Shown here: piece after piece, positions 34,014 through 42,552 of the stretch | Layout: each line of letters starts with the position of its first letter | Position numbering within the stretch: position 1 is the stretch's first letter | Source: Paenibacillus_E sp052115445 | GTDB taxonomy: Bacteria > Bacillota > Bacilli > Paenibacillales > NBRC-103111 | DNA length: 64,000 nt | Direction: 5' to 3' | NCBI RefSeq assembly: GCF_052115445.1 | Contig: NZ_JBFRGR010000019.1 | Span: 62,001-126,000 of the forward strand | The notes under the pieces: model-generated | The model's input: only the letters and a program-made list of their open reading frames with translations | What the model was told of the DNA's origin: nothing | Database searches by the model: none | Translations under genes and position numbers: made by a program

Positions 34014-34130
34014 ATGTAAAACTCCGTATTCAAGAATCAGGTCCATTCGGCTCATTTATTGAGTTAACGTAAGAACGATAGCTTAATCAATCAATGGCAG
34101 TTCGAAATCATTGAACTTTATGAATATTAA
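34014..34130 (+). pseudogene. Degraded small plus-strand gene
   Basis: A good AGGAGTGAG site leads to ATG followed at once by TAA. Restoring one base gives KLRIQESGPFGSFIEL. A second shift near 34066 gives RKNDSLINQWQFEIIELYEY and a stop. The two pieces join into one hydrophilic protein of about 38 residues, so this looks like a small gene with two frameshifts. Its family is unknown. Confidence 0.45.
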
Positions 34131-34181
34131 AACAATTGCCAAGTCGGAAAATGATTTGTACCGGAAGCATTGGACAAAACA

Positions 34182-34214
34182 AAAGCCCTGAGGGAAAATA
34201 TCCCTTAGGGCTTT
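34182..34214. terminator. Bidirectional terminator
   Basis: AAAGCCCTGAGGGA pairs with TCCCTTAGGGCTTT. T-runs follow on both strands (TTTTTCTTT plus, TTTTGTTTT minus). It closes the left-arm plus unit and the ligase unit. Confidence 0.85.
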
Positions 34215-34225
34215 TTCTTTAGTGT

Positions 34226-34387
34226 TTACTTACCCTTTTTTCTACTTTTACCATGATTCGGTTTATTATCGTCTTGGTCTTTAGCATGATTCTCTTGTTG
34301 CTGGTTTTGCTGGTTTGTTTCTGGTCGTATAGTCATGGATATTGCCCACCCATCAGAGTAATTTAAAAACATAATTATTGTACTCAT
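34226..34387 (-). CDS. Small hydrophilic phage protein, 53 residues
   Basis: The frame has a hydrophobic opening (STIIMFLNYSDGWAISM), then a Gln/Asn/Lys-rich tail ending KSRKKGK. No good ribosome site is visible before the first ATG, and starts at internal Met codons are possible. It lies downstream of the ligase and 48-residue genes and upstream of their shared terminator. Function unknown. Confidence 0.4.
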   Translation of the reverse strand: MSTIIMFLNYSDGWAISMTIRPETNQQNQQQENHAKDQDDNKPNHGKSRKKGK

Positions 34388-34424
34388 CTATGGAGTAATA
34401 TAAGCAACCACTTTGTGCTAAGAG

Positions 34425-34571
34425 CTAAATATCATCAATTAACAAATATGCTTCCATATCTGTATCAAAAACTATTACCTGTCCACCATCGCCATAAACC
34501 ATGTCATTCACTTCTGTATGGCTCAGCGTCTTCTCTTCCCCTGTCTCCTTATGCTTGACACGATATTTCAT
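34425..34571 (-). CDS. Small phage protein, 48 residues
   Basis: A short protein (MKYRVKHKETGEEKTLSH, then VIVFDTDMEAYLLIDDI) behind a clear AGGGGATGAT site. It is 11 bases downstream of the ligase gene, in the same transcript. The acidic C-terminus and beta-rich pattern recall small phage accessory proteins, but no family is recognised. Confidence 0.6.
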   Translation of the reverse strand: MKYRVKHKETGEEKTLSHTEVNDMVYGDGGQVIVFDTDMEAYLLIDDI

Positions 34572-34582
34572 ACAATCATCCC

Positions 34583-35416
34583 CTAAACAATAAACTCCTC
34601 AAACACTGGTAGCCGCATTGCACCTGACTTATACCAATCCCTATACTTCACCTTGCAGCGCACTACCGGCTGCACATAAACATGATCCTTGCTCTCACCA
34701 ATTTTGTATGCCTGAAATACAGGCCACATCGATTGGCGAGCTGTCGGGGTGATTCCCAGTTCCATTGTACCTATCGGACGGATCCTGTCACCCTCAGGAT
34801 AACCGAGAAGCCACGAATGTTCTTTCTTGCTGTACCCTGTTATGAAGCATACAGCCATCTGATAATTGATTACCTTCTGCCATGACCAGGAGCGTGTATC
34901 TTTCTCGTACTTAGAAGATTTCTTCTTTATGACTATACCTTCTAAACCATGCTGACAAATGAGTTTGAAGAAACCCGTAGTGCTGCCCTGTATTGGCCGT
35001 ACTATCCTATAGGTTTCATTCTCTTGTACAGCTTCTTCAAGTAATCCCTTGCGAACCTCTAATGGTAATGCTGTAACATCAATGCCGCGGTGGTACAAGA
35101 TATCAAAAGCCATAAATACAACGGGTTTACGATTTTTACTAGAACGGAAACCCGTGTTCGTCGCTTCAAAATCAGCTTCCCCTTGCTCATCTAGCACTAC
35201 GATCTCACCGTCCAGAATAGTACCTTTTGGGATTGGCGGATTGTGTAACTCTGGATACTTGGCTGTTGCATTCGTGTTTTTAGTATATAGATTTAGTTCA
35301 TCTAAATTTGAAACAATTAAACGTATCCCGTCCCACTTGAGTTCTGCAAAAGTGGAAGGATCATCAAAAGGTAAATTGTTTTTACTGTATTGGAGAAGCA
35401 TTGGAGGAATAAACAT
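34583..35416 (-). CDS. ATP-dependent DNA ligase
   Basis: A 277-residue single-polypeptide ligase with the adenylation motif ELKWDGIRL (Lys at about residue 27), the LDGEIVVLDEQG motif, GLEGIVIKKKSS (motif IV region), WQKVINY (motif V) and an OB-fold-like end. It resembles the ligase domain of LigD and Bacillus phage ligases such as YoqV. The start at 35416 is preferred (GGTGAT seven bases upstream); 35425 is also possible. It lies just beyond the lysis module. Confidence 0.88.
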   Translation of the reverse strand: MFIPPMLLQYSKNNLPFDDPSTFAELKWDGIRLIVSNLDELNLYTKNTNATAKYPELHNPPIPKGTILDGEIVVLDEQGEADFEATNTGFRSSKNRKPVVFMAFDILYHRGIDVTALPLEVRKGLLEEAVQENETYRIVRPIQGSTTGFFKLICQHGLEGIVIKKKSSKYEKDTRSWSWQKVINYQMAVCFITGYSKKEHSWLLGYPEGDRIRPIGTMELGITPTARQSMWPVFQAYKIGESKDHVYVQPVVRCKVKYRDWYKSGAMRLPVFEEFIV

Positions 35417-35504
35417 TTTCTTCATCACCCATAATAATGGTACACCTTAGTGGAATCTATGACTAATGGAACTTGAAGGAAGTAAGATTAAAAAGTTATT
35501 CAAA

Positions 35505-35549
35505 TAAAAAAAAGCCCTCGATCCCGACAATATTCGGAATAAAGGGCTT
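35505..35549 (-). terminator. Terminator at the end of the late operon
   Basis: AAGCCCT pairs with AGGGCTT with an inner TTCC/GGGA stem, followed by eight T on the minus strand. It follows the lysin gene and probably ends late transcription. Confidence 0.85.
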
Positions 35550-35576
35550 ACTTTTTTGGTGTATCAATTATTTGTT

Positions 35577-36248
35577 CTAAATAAGTCCTTTACGGTGAAA
35601 AACGGTGATCAAACTATAAAAATCATGACTACGACCATTAGGTGAATCTATCAATCCGCATGAAACGGCAGCTTCCACGGCATTTGTCGCCCAATCAGGT
35701 ACAGGCATACTATTTTGCCTTTCCAGAGCGGTAATCTGCTCAATATGTGCATCTGCTGTGTTTAATAGTGTTTGAATCTGTCCCTTTAGTAACTCGACTT
35801 CTTCTTTTAACATCTCATTATCCTCCTCCAAAATATATCCTAGCTGTTTATTGTTATTTAACCGATTGATTAACTTCATTGCATAATTTGTATCCGCTGC
35901 CCAACCGCGATCTGCTATTTCACAGATCTGCTCTTCTTCAGTTCCCTGCAGTTTCACATTGGCATATCTGCCGTTCTTTTGAATGAAATCTACATAACCG
36001 ACCACTGGATCCTCATACCGGATGTAAAAACCTCCTTCAGCTGAAGGTCGTGCTGAGCCTTTCATGGACAATGGCATATAACTCTGCCATGTTTGGCCGG
36101 CAATGTTATTATTCTTCGTAAAATTCGAACTCGTGAAGTGACCTGTCTCATGCTGCCATTGAGCGAAAATTACAGTAGGAAACCAGCCGATGAGCGCGCT
36201 GGCCTCCTTTGCCTTTCCCCACCAATACAAATTATCCAATCCCACCAT
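35577..36248 (-). CDS. Phage endolysin, glucosaminidase type
   Basis: A cell-wall hydrolase of about 223 residues. The N-terminal domain has the glucosaminidase fold (GWFPTVIFAQWQHETGHFTS; catalytic Glu in HETGHF, then NNNIAG and the Y-x-DF segment). A coiled-coil stretch and a short C-terminal repeat-like tail (PDWATNAVEAAVSCGLI) follow, the latter resembling an SLH-type module. The start is near 36248, overlapping the holin gene. Confidence 0.85.
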   Translation of the reverse strand: MVGLDNLYWWGKAKEASALIGWFPTVIFAQWQHETGHFTSSNFTKNNNIAGQTWQSYMPLSMKGSARPSAEGGFYIRYEDPVVGYVDFIQKNGRYANVKLQGTEEEQICEIADRGWAADTNYAMKLINRLNNNKQLGYILEEDNEMLKEEVELLKGQIQTLLNTADAHIEQITALERQNSMPVPDWATNAVEAAVSCGLIDSPNGRSHDFYSLITVFHRKGLI

Positions 36249-36732
36249 CGCCTTTCTTCTTTTGAGCCCTATCAATCTTTGCTTTGATTTCACTTTTCAC
36301 AAATGAGGTAACCTTCTTTGGGATCCTCCAACCTGCTCGATATGCGTTGGCTGTCATACTCTCCCAAGTATGATAGACAAGCATTCCTGTAATCGCGTAG
36401 AAGGCGTAACCTGGTTGATTCACGTTAAAAACTGTGAGAGATACTTTATCAATTAACCATCCGACAAATGGCAACCAAAGCATGATAATCGTACGCGGGA
36501 CTGCAGCAATACCGTACTCAGACGAATAGGTGTCGTCTTTCTTAGCTGCGGAAGTACCAGAAATCCAATCGGCGATAATGATGTTAATGTACAAAAAGAA
36601 TACCCAAAACTTTCCACTCTCGAAGGCATGAGCAATAAAAGGACTGATAAAAGCACTTGTTGCGGCCGCTGCAGCATTCGTTGGTTTTATTAACGAATTC
36701 AAAGTTAATAACGATTGAAGAAATCTATTCAT
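36232..36732 (-). CDS. Phage holin (holin_4 family)
   Basis: A 166-residue membrane protein with three hydrophobic segments and the family core FLYINIIIADWISGTSAAKK. Holins form the membrane hole that releases endolysin. The ATG at 36732 has AGAGGTGG. It overlaps the endolysin gene, the normal lysis cassette. Confidence 0.85.
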   Translation of the reverse strand: MNRFLQSLLTLNSLIKPTNAAAAATSAFISPFIAHAFESGKFWVFFLYINIIIADWISGTSAAKKDDTYSSEYGIAAVPRTIIMLWLPFVGWLIDKVSLTVFNVNQPGYAFYAITGMLVYHTWESMTANAYRAGWRIPKKVTSFVKSEIKAKIDRAQKKKGDGGIG

Positions 36733-37240
36733 TACCACCACCTCTTTCTACATTAATAGTCGATAACCACGGCGACTCAAATAGATCTTGCGGGCTTACG
36801 TCGCCTGTCGATTGAGCAACAATCCATAACTCTGTTTCCGCATGTACAGCTTTGACTAATTGCTCCGCGCATTCAAATGCATGGGGACTATCGAAGTAGA
36901 CGGGTATACCCCATCTCTTGCGAAATAACAAAGCGATTACCTCTCCCCAACCGTATCGAGCTCCTTCTGTCTTTCGAATCTGATTGAGAACTCTAAGACG
37001 TACTTCAGGTGCGAATCTAAGACGTTTTACAATGAAATCAGCATAATCATCTAATAATCCATAACCAGCACTTCTAAAGGCGTTAGATTCGAAAGTGATG
37101 TTAGCAGCAACAAAATAGGCTACGTGAGAGTATTCACTCCTCGTAGCCCATTTGACTAACTTGCCTATGATTCGATCTTTAAATGTTGGATCTCGGCGAC
37201 GTTTCACAAAAATCACGTCACAAGGTTGGAGGTTTACCAT
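36725..37240 (-). CDS. Permuted papain-like cysteine peptidase (NlpC/P60, YiiX type)
   Basis: A 171-residue protein that opens with PCDVIFVKRR and has a catalytic His in YSHVAYFV near residue 39 and Cys in FECAEQLV near 123. This His-before-Cys order marks the permuted NlpC/P60 or YiiX-like class, which cuts peptides or amide bonds. It lies between tail genes and the holin, so a wall-degrading or tail-associated role is likely but unproven. Confidence 0.75.
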   Translation of the reverse strand: MVNLQPCDVIFVKRRRDPTFKDRIIGKLVKWATRSEYSHVAYFVAANITFESNAFRSAGYGLLDDYADFIVKRLRFAPEVRLRVLNQIRKTEGARYGWGEVIALLFRKRWGIPVYFDSPHAFECAEQLVKAVHAETELWIVAQSTGDVSPQDLFESPWLSTINVERGGGNE

Positions 37241-37818
37241 ACAATCGCGTCTCTCTCCTCTGGAGTGGTAGCCGCAATAGCTTGCTCTTTAAGCATCCAG
37301 TACTTACCGATATTCGAATTTTTATGGGTGAGGCCAGCAGCAAACACGGCCTTAAATTGATTGATCGTGTGCAATTGTGGAATGCCAGATGCCTTCCAAG
37401 GAAAGCTTCCTGATATCATACCTGCAGTAATCGCGTTTAGCATTCCACCTAGGTTGATTTGAGCATCATAATCAAAATCATATGTGTTATCAGTACCGAG
37501 TGCGTCTGAGGTGAAACCTGCGAGAATTGCCTCATTACAAGCTGCGTTGAGTTCAGATATTTTAGAATCAACAGGTGATATAGTGTTGGGATCTGGCTCA
37601 TATCTTCTAATTCGAACAGTCTCTAAATACTCACCTATCTCTAAATCAAATTGATATGTTATCTCCTGCACATTATCCTTATCAATGCGTACAGTTTCAG
37701 TTTTCGTTTCAGCTATCGCTTCCAGTATTGTCGCACTACCTATGATTCTTTTGCGATACAAGATTCCATTTACTTGTGGTTCTAACGTAACCCCATCTAG
37801 TCGGATAAATTCATCCAT
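37234..37818 (-). CDS. Phage tail protein with a DUF4376-like C-terminus
   Basis: A 194-residue protein with a short beta-rich start and a helical C-terminal half (SKISELNAACNEAILAGFTS, then TINQFKAVFAAGL and IAATTPEERDAIV). That pattern resembles the DUF4376 module of phage tail or fibre-assembly proteins. Its ribosome site is embedded in an unusual A7-G8 homopolymer tract at 37829-37843. Confidence 0.65.
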   Translation of the reverse strand: MDEFIRLDGVTLEPQVNGILYRKRIIGSATILEAIAETKTETVRIDKDNVQEITYQFDLEIGEYLETVRIRRYEPDPNTISPVDSKISELNAACNEAILAGFTSDALGTDNTYDFDYDAQINLGGMLNAITAGMISGSFPWKASGIPQLHTINQFKAVFAAGLTHKNSNIGKYWMLKEQAIAATTPEERDAIVW

Positions 37819-37840
37819 GTTTACACGCCCCCCCCTTTTT

Positions 37841-38656
37841 TTAAGCTAATTCATATTGCCAGTGTATGTCCGGTGTTCCGCTTTGCGCTTTCATTAGAAT
37901 TTGCAATGATGTTTTGAAGGCTATATTGCATTGATGCGCACTATTAGAATAACTTCCATTTGTTGGTACAGGAACAAGATATGCCCCCGTTCCGCCTAAC
38001 GGCAGATCATTTATCACTGTCACACCATCAACAATAACCGTGACATTTTTTCCGTTAGCATTAAAAGCATGTAAATAGTTCAATCTACCCGCGCCACTAA
38101 CACTAAGCGCCGTCACCATTGTTGTACTTGCAGTTGCGAATGAACCTTTATATTGAGTATACCCACCACCAAATATTGCTTTTGCATCTAACTTCTTCAA
38201 CAATGCAAACAACGTATCCATTCCCGCTGCATCCGAATTCGTTCCAACTCTCATGTTCGTTGTATTGATATTGGTGTTGGCTGTGTTGACGTTTGTATTA
38301 ACTGTACCGAGTGTCGTTTCCACCGTATCTGTATACGCAATTAGTTGAGCCAATCTTGCCATAACAGATCCGGTTCCGCTTGCAACGTCACCTGTTAACC
38401 CTAGCAACGTTTCCAACGTGTCTGTATAGCCTTCGACTTGATCAACATAAGCGGCAATTTGGGCCAGCCTAGCAAACACCGTTGAAGTCCCTGAAGCATC
38501 TGCATTGGTACCAATGGATGTTTCTAAAGTGTCGACATACGCCGCAATTTGAGCTAGTCTTGCGAATACAGAAGTTGTCCCGGAAGAATCCGCATTTGTC
38601 CCAATTTTATTTTTAACATCAATAACCTGAGATAATGTGGCTGGATCGATCGTCAT
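37841..38656 (-). CDS. Repeat-containing tail fibre-like protein
   Basis: A 271-residue protein with three or four tandem repeats of about 33 residues in the first half. Each has the form GTNADxSGTxxVFARLAQIAAYVD. A Thr/Asn-rich linker and a beta-rich C-terminal domain (AIFGGGYTQYKGSFATAS onward) follow. The repeats suggest a trimeric helical stalk. It sits among other fibre genes, so receptor contact is a reasonable inference. Confidence 0.65.
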   Translation of the reverse strand: MTIDPATLSQVIDVKNKIGTNADSSGTTSVFARLAQIAAYVDTLETSIGTNADASGTSTVFARLAQIAAYVDQVEGYTDTLETLLGLTGDVASGTGSVMARLAQLIAYTDTVETTLGTVNTNVNTANTNINTTNMRVGTNSDAAGMDTLFALLKKLDAKAIFGGGYTQYKGSFATASTTMVTALSVSGAGRLNYLHAFNANGKNVTVIVDGVTVINDLPLGGTGAYLVPVPTNGSYSNSAHQCNIAFKTSLQILMKAQSGTPDIHWQYELA

Positions 38657-39046
38657 TTAGGACACCGCCTTTGTAATCGTTGATATATTCGAGCTACCAT
38701 CATACGTAATCGTTGAAGTAACAGTCTCTCCGCCTGCTGTCTCTGCAACTGTAGACAATCGGTTACTACCGTCATAGGTTAAAACCGTTGATTTAATAAC
38801 CGTAGCCCCGTCCTTCTCTTCAATCTTCGTTAGCTTTCCAGATGTGTAGGTCGCGACAGTTGTTCGCGTATCTTTATCGAGCCAAGCAGCTTTATTCTTC
38901 GTGACATCCGCATTGCTGGTACCAATGTTCTTCGTTGCATTTTGAATTGCGTTATCAATCACATCCATATTGCTATTCAGGTCCGCAATGTCTACAACAT
39001 CGCTTCCGGCTGGCTTTTTCAAGCCTAAATTAGCTGTTGTTAGCAT
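38657..39046 (-). CDS. Tail fibre-like protein, 129 residues
   Basis: It begins with LTTANLGLKKPAGSDVVDIADLNSNM, a segment common at the start of phage fibre and side-tail proteins. A repeat-like part with TYxSGKLTKIEEK and TYDGSNRLSTVAE follows, resembling YD/RHS-type strands. It is one base from the next gene. A short fibre or fibre-adaptor role is inferred. Confidence 0.6.
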   Translation of the reverse strand: MLTTANLGLKKPAGSDVVDIADLNSNMDVIDNAIQNATKNIGTSNADVTKNKAAWLDKDTRTTVATYTSGKLTKIEEKDGATVIKSTVLTYDGSNRLSTVAETAGGETVTSTITYDGSSNISTITKAVS

Positions 39047-39050
39047 GCTA

Positions 39051-39668
39051 TCACTCTCCTTCGTAGACCTTTAATTGATTCCACGTCTTGCTATGCACCT
39101 GCTGCCATGTGAGGATTTTTAGATTATCCCAGGTCGTATAAGTGTATTTGAAGCTGTATGTTAAATGAGCAGGCTTGATTTCTTCAAGCATTGCAATGAA
39201 TCCAGCCATATTTTGAGGAATGCCTTTTACACCGACAAACTGTACCTCGAAGCGATACTCAGTAGGGTAGTCGATAACATTTACCTCGCCTCCTGAAAAA
39301 GCCATCGCCGTAGTACGAATCATTTCTTTTGTTGTCGTGCCAGCTCCTCGAATCTTTGCTTTAATAACCTCACGACGAGGCTCGTACGATTTAGTCCGGT
39401 CTGTTGAAATACCAAATACGCGCTCCCAGAAGTCTAGCCCCCAAGTCGCAGTATCGATGAAAAACTGATCTATACATAAGCGGATATCAATATTCAGCTT
39501 GCCAATATCAGCCGAGAGTGATTCCTGAATACAACGCATATCCAAAATCTCATGATAGTACGCCGGGAGGTACTTCATTAAATCAGGATTCTCATCGTTT
39601 GTTTGCGCGGTGTCTGTTTCGTTGACACCATACTGATTGGCGCCATATAGTGAATCGCTGAATGACAA
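39051..39668 (-). CDS. xkdU: Baseplate protein, XkdU/YmfQ family
   Basis: A 205-residue protein with the family segments DLMKYLPAYYHEI, WERVFGI, RREVIKAKIRG and a final YTYTTWDNLKILTWQQVHS. It is the PBSX XkdU type that joins the baseplate to fibres. It comes two coding units after the baseplate J gene, the PBSX order apart from inserted fibre genes. Confidence 0.85.
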   Translation of the reverse strand: MSFSDSLYGANQYGVNETDTAQTNDENPDLMKYLPAYYHEILDMRCIQESLSADIGKLNIDIRLCIDQFFIDTATWGLDFWERVFGISTDRTKSYEPRREVIKAKIRGAGTTTKEMIRTTAMAFSGGEVNVIDYPTEYRFEVQFVGVKGIPQNMAGFIAMLEEIKPAHLTYSFKYTYTTWDNLKILTWQQVHSKTWNQLKVYEGE

Positions 39669-39671
39669 TCA

Positions 39672-40049
39672 TCACACCCCCTTGAGCTGGTCCCATGTAA
39701 TGGGCCCCTTTGGCATCGCGCCAATATCAGTTGGAGTTAGGACATCAGTTCCACCGACAGCATGGGTTGACTTGTGCGTCGATGGTGCAAATGTTGTCGG
39801 CTTTGTAGAAATACCTGTCCATGGCACGCTATCAGCAGTTTCGGCGGAATCAACCTTACCATTGTTGTTCGTATCATATATTGATTTGAGCATGTCGCCA
39901 GTTGATTGAGCAGCGACAAGCAAAGCATTGCCTGTCGCAGTCCCGATGTAGAGTTTCTTTGTGTCTTCACAATATCCAAGTTCACCAACCGCAAGTGTGC
40001 CTATGTTGGACTCAGCGCCACGACGAATTTGAATCAATACTTTCCGCAT
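39672..40049 (-). CDS. Tail fibre-like protein with tropism-determinant-type N-terminus
   Basis: A 125-residue protein with the N-terminal pattern IRRGAESNIGTLAVGELGYCEDTKKLYIG and a C-terminal TWDQLKGV. The same N-terminal module occurs in the neighbouring 340-residue gene, which suggests duplication. Its acidic NNNGKVDSAE stretch resembles a calcium-binding loop. Confidence 0.65.
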   Translation of the reverse strand: MRKVLIQIRRGAESNIGTLAVGELGYCEDTKKLYIGTATGNALLVAAQSTGDMLKSIYDTNNNGKVDSAETADSVPWTGISTKPTTFAPSTHKSTHAVGGTDVLTPTDIGAMPKGPITWDQLKGV

Positions 40050-40061
40050 ACTTCAGACCCC

Positions 40062-41084
40062 TTAGAACGTGCCGCCATCTATCGTGTTAACCATTAGGCG
40101 GTTACCGTTCGCGGCATCGTAAATAATGCTATCACCGTCAATGTTCGCAGCTACCCCGCTGGAGTTCACGGTGATTCCCTTAAAAGCCACAACTGAAATA
40201 GAGTCAGCAGCAACAGAGATTCCGTTTCCTGCACCAATGTCGATAGTGACCGTATCAGCTTGGCCACCGCCTGTGAGTCCAGCACCTGCGGTAATTGTCT
40301 GTAAGGCTCCACCAGTTCGCACCCATGCCGATCCGTTCCAGCTATATATTTTCTGTTCATCGTCGACGTAGCATGTCCAACCAATACTTGCCGTGTACAA
40401 ATCCCAAGCTGTTCCGTTCCATTCGGCGATCTTGTTCGTTTGACTTGCCCATACCCCTGTTGCGCTCGAAGGTATAATGTATCGATCCGCAAGCGCTGGC
40501 GATCCGGGCGGAGCCGTAATATCTCTATCCTTTACACTTGCTTGCGGCTCAATATTGTGTTTTGCTAACTCGATTTCATTCTTTATTTTTTGTGCTGACC
40601 ATAAGTCCGTTGATGCGGCTCCTACATCGTTGATTTGCCTATGCTTCGTTGAATCGGCAATATGTGTGCTGACTTGTGCTGCCGTAGCGGTATTTGTGCC
40701 ATCTGAAATACGGTTAACCTGACCACTTGTTAGTTCAGAGTTTTTCACCTTTCCGTAAGTTGCTCCATCTGTTATGTTGTCCAGTGTGCCTGTTAAATCT
40801 GTAAGAGCAAGTGCATTCATGCGGACCCACGTCGTTCCATCATCCATGTATAGATAGCCTACGTTTGTGCCAGATGTCACATAGTAGAACCTACCGGAAA
40901 CGGCCGCACTTGGACGAGACGCGTAAGGGCCAGTCATGACACGGCCTACGAATAAATTGTTTGTACCATCGCCAACATAGACCTCTTTTGTGTCTGTACA
41001 AAAACCCATCTCACCTGTCAAAAGAGCCCCTCTAGCAACTAACTCCGCTTTCGTTCCACGCCGAATTTTTACTGTTTGTGCCAT
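40062..41084 (-). CDS. Tail fibre protein with DUF2793-like segment
   Basis: A 340-residue fibre-like protein. The N-terminus (KIRRGTKAELVARGALLTGEMGF, then DTKEVYVGDG) is the major-tropism-determinant-type fold. A middle region has AEWNGTAWDLYTA and SWNGSAWVRTGG of the DUF2793 type, and the C-terminal beta region is Gly/Val-rich. A receptor-binding role is likely. Confidence 0.75.
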   Translation of the reverse strand: MAQTVKIRRGTKAELVARGALLTGEMGFCTDTKEVYVGDGTNNLFVGRVMTGPYASRPSAAVSGRFYYVTSGTNVGYLYMDDGTTWVRMNALALTDLTGTLDNITDGATYGKVKNSELTSGQVNRISDGTNTATAAQVSTHIADSTKHRQINDVGAASTDLWSAQKIKNEIELAKHNIEPQASVKDRDITAPPGSPALADRYIIPSSATGVWASQTNKIAEWNGTAWDLYTASIGWTCYVDDEQKIYSWNGSAWVRTGGALQTITAGAGLTGGGQADTVTIDIGAGNGISVAADSISVVAFKGITVNSSGVAANIDGDSIIYDAANGNRLMVNTIDGGTF

Positions 41085-41090
41085 TTTAAA

Positions 41091-41504
41091 TCACGCCCCT
41101 TCAAAAAAAGATCCACCATCGATAATTCCAGATGATTTATATCGATCTAGCTCTTCTTGTGCTGCTGTTACACTAGCTTGTAGTGTATTGATATCGTCGG
41201 CTTCCACCGTATCACCAGGAGTCTCATAGGAGACGAAAACTTTTGCCGAAGTGCTGAAAATCTTGATTATTCGTCGCCAAGGCATATTTGAAGGTACCGA
41301 AACAATGAAGTTCGAAACCTTATCACCTGTAAAACGAGAGCCTGTATAAACCTGAATACTGTTAGTAGAAATATTATCGTGCTGGAGGAAACCTTCGTAC
41401 ATGCCACCATCGATAGGCAGTTCCTCCTCAATGGCGTAAGTACTACCATCTTGTTTCTTATTCAACTTCTCGCTGAATCGATCAATACTATCCGGATACG
41501 CCAA
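41091..41504 (-). CDS. Phage baseplate-associated protein, 137 residues
   Basis: The best start is the TTG at 41504 with GGGGGTG six bases upstream. The frame continues open to 41552 but would overlap the upstream gene by 65 bases. The protein reads LAYPDSIDRFSEKLNKK, then a beta-rich centre and a helical TVEADDINTLQASVTAAQEELDRY end. No family recognised. It lies between baseplate J and fibre genes. Confidence 0.6.
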   Translation of the reverse strand: MAYPDSIDRFSEKLNKKQDGSTYAIEEELPIDGGMYEGFLQHDNISTNSIQVYTGSRFTGDKVSNFIVSVPSNMPWRRIIKIFSTSAKVFVSYETPGDTVEADDINTLQASVTAAQEELDRYKSSGIIDGGSFFEGA

Positions 41505-42552
41505 TATCAACACCCCCGAGAATCGGAACTTCCTCTTGTAAAAGACTGACATTCGCTAAACTACCATTCAATCGAAGGTTCGTATAATCAAATACACCGG
41601 GAACAGACAAGAGTATGGTTCCGGATTTAGCGAAACTTACGTAAGAAACAGAAAACGCTATTTCTCGAAAGTATTCAACAATAGCCTCAGTGAACTTGTT
41701 TTGTACATCTTGAATGGTGTATCCAACTGCAAGTGTGACATCTACCGTTATACTTATCGTTTTCCCAATAGCTGATACAACCGTGACTTTTGCTCCGATT
41801 GGTGCCGTTCCCTCCCCCATCCCGTCCGTAGGCGAAATATAGTTTTGTACGGACTGAACTAATTCAGATGAAGCCGGATTATTAAGTGCATCAACGATTG
41901 CTATTTTCACTGTTCCAGGTCCTAATCCCTGAGGGAATACTTCAACTTTTCCTACACCATCAACTTCAAGAGCCCATTTCTTATAGTCTGCTTTATTCCC
42001 TGAAGTTGAAGGAAGACGAACTTGCTGCAAAAATCTTGCTCGAAGTTTGTCATCCGTTTCGATATCCTCACCAGGAATTAAAACGTCCGTTAATGTAGCA
42101 CTTACCAAACCATTGATATAATCCAGAGGCAATAGTGTTCCGAAGTTTTGATTCCCTACAACCCCTTTCGTCTCACTTTGCAGTTCGAATTGCCCGGCAG
42201 CCAACTTTAAAATGACTGTGTAACTTACTCCATTAATAGAGAATCTGCTACCGATCGGAACATCAATAGAGTTATTTCCGGTACCGTAAAACAACCCTTT
42301 TCTTATCGCTGCGGTAGCTGATTTCCGAGTTATACCAAACTCATTCGTCCGATATTCTAGATATTCATCGTTTGCTGAATCTGCAAAAGCAGAAGTCAAT
42401 ATTGAATCAAGAGCCACATATGCATTGGAAAGCTCTATAGCTGCAGGAGCCAAAGCATCATATATGACGCTTCCAGAACGTTTGTCTAGATCATCCGGCA
42501 CTTTTTCAAGCAGGCGCTGCAGAATGACTGCATAACTCTGCGACTCATACAT
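41488..42552 (-). CDS. xkdT: Baseplate J-like protein (XkdT)
   Basis: A 354-residue wedge protein of contractile tails. Family landmarks are VPDDLDKRSGSVIYDALAP near residue 20, DEYLEYRTNEFGI, LPLDYINGL, IPGEDIETDDKLRARFLQ and the VDALNNPAS/IAPIGAKVTV-like C-terminal part. The ATG at 42552 has GGTGG just upstream. It overlaps the XkdS-like gene by eight bases. Confidence 0.92.
   Translation of the reverse strand: MYESQSYAVILQRLLEKVPDDLDKRSGSVIYDALAPAAIELSNAYVALDSILTSAFADSANDEYLEYRTNEFGITRKSATAAIRKGLFYGTGNNSIDVPIGSRFSINGVSYTVILKLAAGQFELQSETKGVVGNQNFGTLLPLDYINGLVSATLTDVLIPGEDIETDDKLRARFLQQVRLPSTSGNKADYKKWALEVDGVGKVEVFPQGLGPGTVKIAIVDALNNPASSELVQSVQNYISPTDGMGEGTAPIGAKVTVVSAIGKTISITVDVTLAVGYTIQDVQNKFTEAIVEYFREIAFSVSYVSFAKSGTILLSVPGVFDYTNLRLNGSLANVSLLQEEVPILGGVDIGVSG

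Noticed and set aside
41504..41552. N-terminal extension of the 137-residue baseplate-associated protein
   Set aside because: It would overlap baseplate J by 65 bases, and the extra residues (YKRKFRFSG) lack a ribosome site. The TTG at 41504 has a well-spaced GGGGGTG.
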